Assembly (NCBI GenBank): GCA_020832545.1
Contig: JAFIEK010000007.1
Location: 62,001 to 126,000, forward strand
Length of the DNA stretch: 64,000 bases
Direction: 5' to 3'
Source of the DNA: Pararhodobacter sp.
GTDB lineage: Bacteria > Pseudomonadota > Alphaproteobacteria > Rhodobacterales > Rhodobacteraceae
Positions 63,162-64,000 of this stretch are shown piece by piece. Position 1 is the stretch's first letter. Each line of letters begins with the position of its first letter. The notes beneath the pieces were generated by a model, which made no database searches, had not been told where the DNA came from, and saw only the letters and a list, made by a program, of their open reading frames with translations. The translations under genes and the position numbers were made by a program.

Positions 63162-63671
63162 ATGATCACACGCGAACACCTCAAAGGTGATGCGGCCAGC
63201 ACGGCGCTGTACTCACCCTGCCAGACCTACCGCTACACGCTGACCCGCGTCTGGAACCCTGACGGGCCGAAGGCGCTGTTTGTCATGCTCAACCCCTCCA
63301 CCGCGACCGAAGTGCAGAATGACCCTACGGTGGAGCGTTGTGAGCGACGGGCACGGGCGCTGGGGTTCGGCGCGTTCCGGGTGTGCAATATCTTTGCGTA
63401 TCGTGCCACCGATCCGCGGGTGATGCGCGCGCAGGCGGATCCGGTGGGGCCAGACAACGATGCAGCAATTACCGAGAGCGCGCTCTGGGCGGACCGGGTG
63501 CTCTGCGCATGGGGCACGCATGGCGCACATCTGGGACGCGGCGCTGCTGTCGAGGCGTTGTTGCGCGCCTCGGGGCAACGGCTGTACCATCTGGGGCTGA
63601 GCAAGGCCGGACACCCTAAACACCCGCTCTATATTGGCTACAGTCAGCAACCCCAGCCCTGGGAAAGTTGA
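63162..63671 (+). CDS. DUF1643 family protein
   Basis: A 169-residue soluble protein of the DUF1643 family, recognised by YRYTLTRVWNPDGPKALFVM, LNPSTATEVQNDPTVERCER, and WADRVLCAWGTHG. The family is widespread but its biochemical role is not established; no catalytic motif can be assigned by eye. It is transcribed divergently from tex and ends near a palindrome (63709-63730) that may terminate it. The C-terminal SKAGHPKHPLYIGYSQQPQP is typical of the family. Confidence 0.85.
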   Translation: MITREHLKGDAASTALYSPCQTYRYTLTRVWNPDGPKALFVMLNPSTATEVQNDPTVERCERRARALGFGAFRVCNIFAYRATDPRVMRAQADPVGPDNDAAITESALWADRVLCAWGTHGAHLGRGAAVEALLRASGQRLYHLGLSKAGHPKHPLYIGYSQQPQPWES

Positions 63672-63696
63672 ACCGCGCCGGGGGCAAACCCCTTGA

Positions 63697-63731
63697 AAAG
63701 GCCCCTGCAACGCGATTGCTCAATCGCGTTC
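63697..63731. repeat. Dispersed intergenic repeat, copy 2
   Basis: Related to 55921-55954: the shared core is CTGCAACGCGATTG and CAATCGC. Here the dyad is longer and perfect (AACGCGATTG, CT, CAATCGCGTT). It lies between the convergent DUF1643 and DUF1150 genes. Confidence 0.6.
63709..63730. terminator. Perfect hairpin between convergent DUF1643 and DUF1150 genes
   Basis: AACGCGATTG and CAATCGCGTT are perfect 10-bp complements with CT between, 38 bases after the DUF1643 stop and 45 bases past the DUF1150 stop. A bidirectional terminator is the simplest reading. Confidence 0.5.
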
Positions 63732-63774
63732 TCTCAGGGCCGGTGACCACCCTTTCGTACCTGAAAGATGGCGA

Positions 63775-64000
63775 TCAATGAGCGCTGACCGGCGCAAGAT
63801 CATTCTGTCGTGCCAACACGAACGCCAGCTTGCGATCCCGCGTCAGCGCAATGCACCCGTCTGCCTCGGTATGAATGCCATAGATCTGTTGCGCGCCCTC
63901 CAGTCGGGTGCGGATTTCATCTGGCAGCGCATCAACCGGCACTTCGCGGATATAGGCGATCCGGCCTACCGGTTCAGACCCCCGTTCGGCAATATCGGGA
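63775..64000 (-). CDS. DUF1150 family protein, 5' end cut by window edge
   Basis: The last 74 codons are visible, ending with TGA at 63775-63777. The sequence RIAYIREVPVDALPDEIRTR, IYGIHTEADGCIALTRDRKL, then AFVLARQNDLAPVSAH matches the DUF1150 family of small alphaproteobacterial proteins, whose genes often follow a small heat-shock (Hsp20) gene; that neighbour would be just outside the window. Function unknown; a stress-response link is inferred from family context only. Confidence 0.85.
   Translation of the reverse strand, partial: PDIAERGSEPVGRIAYIREVPVDALPDEIRTRLEGAQQIYGIHTEADGCIALTRDRKLAFVLARQNDLAPVSAH

Overview
This window looks like a chromosomal segment of a high-GC alphaproteobacterium of the order Rhodobacterales (Rhodobacteraceae/Paracoccaceae). 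The pointers are the PetP/PetR regulator pair, small families typical of the group (DUF4170, DUF2794, DUF1150), the neighbourhood lptC-lptA-lptB-rpoN-hpf-ptsN, and a TAT-exported polyamine-type binding protein. I cannot fix the genus. There are no rRNA genes, no CRISPR array, no intact mobile element and one tRNA.

Layout. 1-4.7 kb: a polyamine-type ABC importer (two permeases, binding protein, ATPase) running into a class III aminotransferase, with a divergent LysR regulator (to 5.7 kb). 5.8-14.1 kb: ilvE, divergent from petP-petR, then a PcaB/aspartase-type lyase, pmbA, cysQ, DUF4170, waaA and lpxK (lipid A/Kdo). 14.2-15.1 kb: rlmH-rsfS. 15.4-19.6 kb: leuC-leuD with a strong terminator, a membrane protein and an endonuclease/phosphatase-fold protein with altered active-site motifs. 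19.6-27.7 kb: dapA, a lytic transglycosylase, a DUF938 methyltransferase, an AhpD-like protein, a fused indolepyruvate oxidoreductase and its divergent Lrp regulator.

27.8-34.9 kb is a chemotaxis island: cheB-cheD on the minus strand and STAS-cheY-cheA-cheW-cheR-cheY-small protein on the plus strand. Sampled lines have lower G+C than its neighbours. The right border holds a decayed IS256-family transposase (35.0-35.4 kb). The island has no receptor and no flagellar gene. Its CheB receiver has lost the phospho-acceptor Asp, and the last small protein carries a CheZ-like D-x-x-x-Q motif.

35.6-42.4 kb (minus strand) is an eight-gene Mrp/Mnh-type cation/proton antiporter operon in the order E-F-G-(DUF4040+B)-C-D-D-D. 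This resembles the antiporter module of archaeal Mbh complexes more than bacterial mrpABCDEFG. There is no full MrpA, and the third D-like subunit lacks the conserved membrane glutamate. This is the most unusual system in the window.

42.5-48.6 kb: glutamate synthase, gltD upstream of gltB with two inverted repeats between them. 48.8-50.6 kb: uppP and an NDUFA9-like protein. 50.8 kb: tRNA-Leu(CAG) and RNase D. 51.5-55.9 kb: lptC-lptA-lptB, rpoN, hpf and ptsN. 56.0-64.0 kb: an RluA-type synthase, DUF2794, an I78-type protein, smpB, a MepA-type endopeptidase with an MFS transporter, tex, DUF1643 and a truncated DUF1150 gene. Most genes are housekeeping. All functions are read from motifs and remembered family features; no database search was run.
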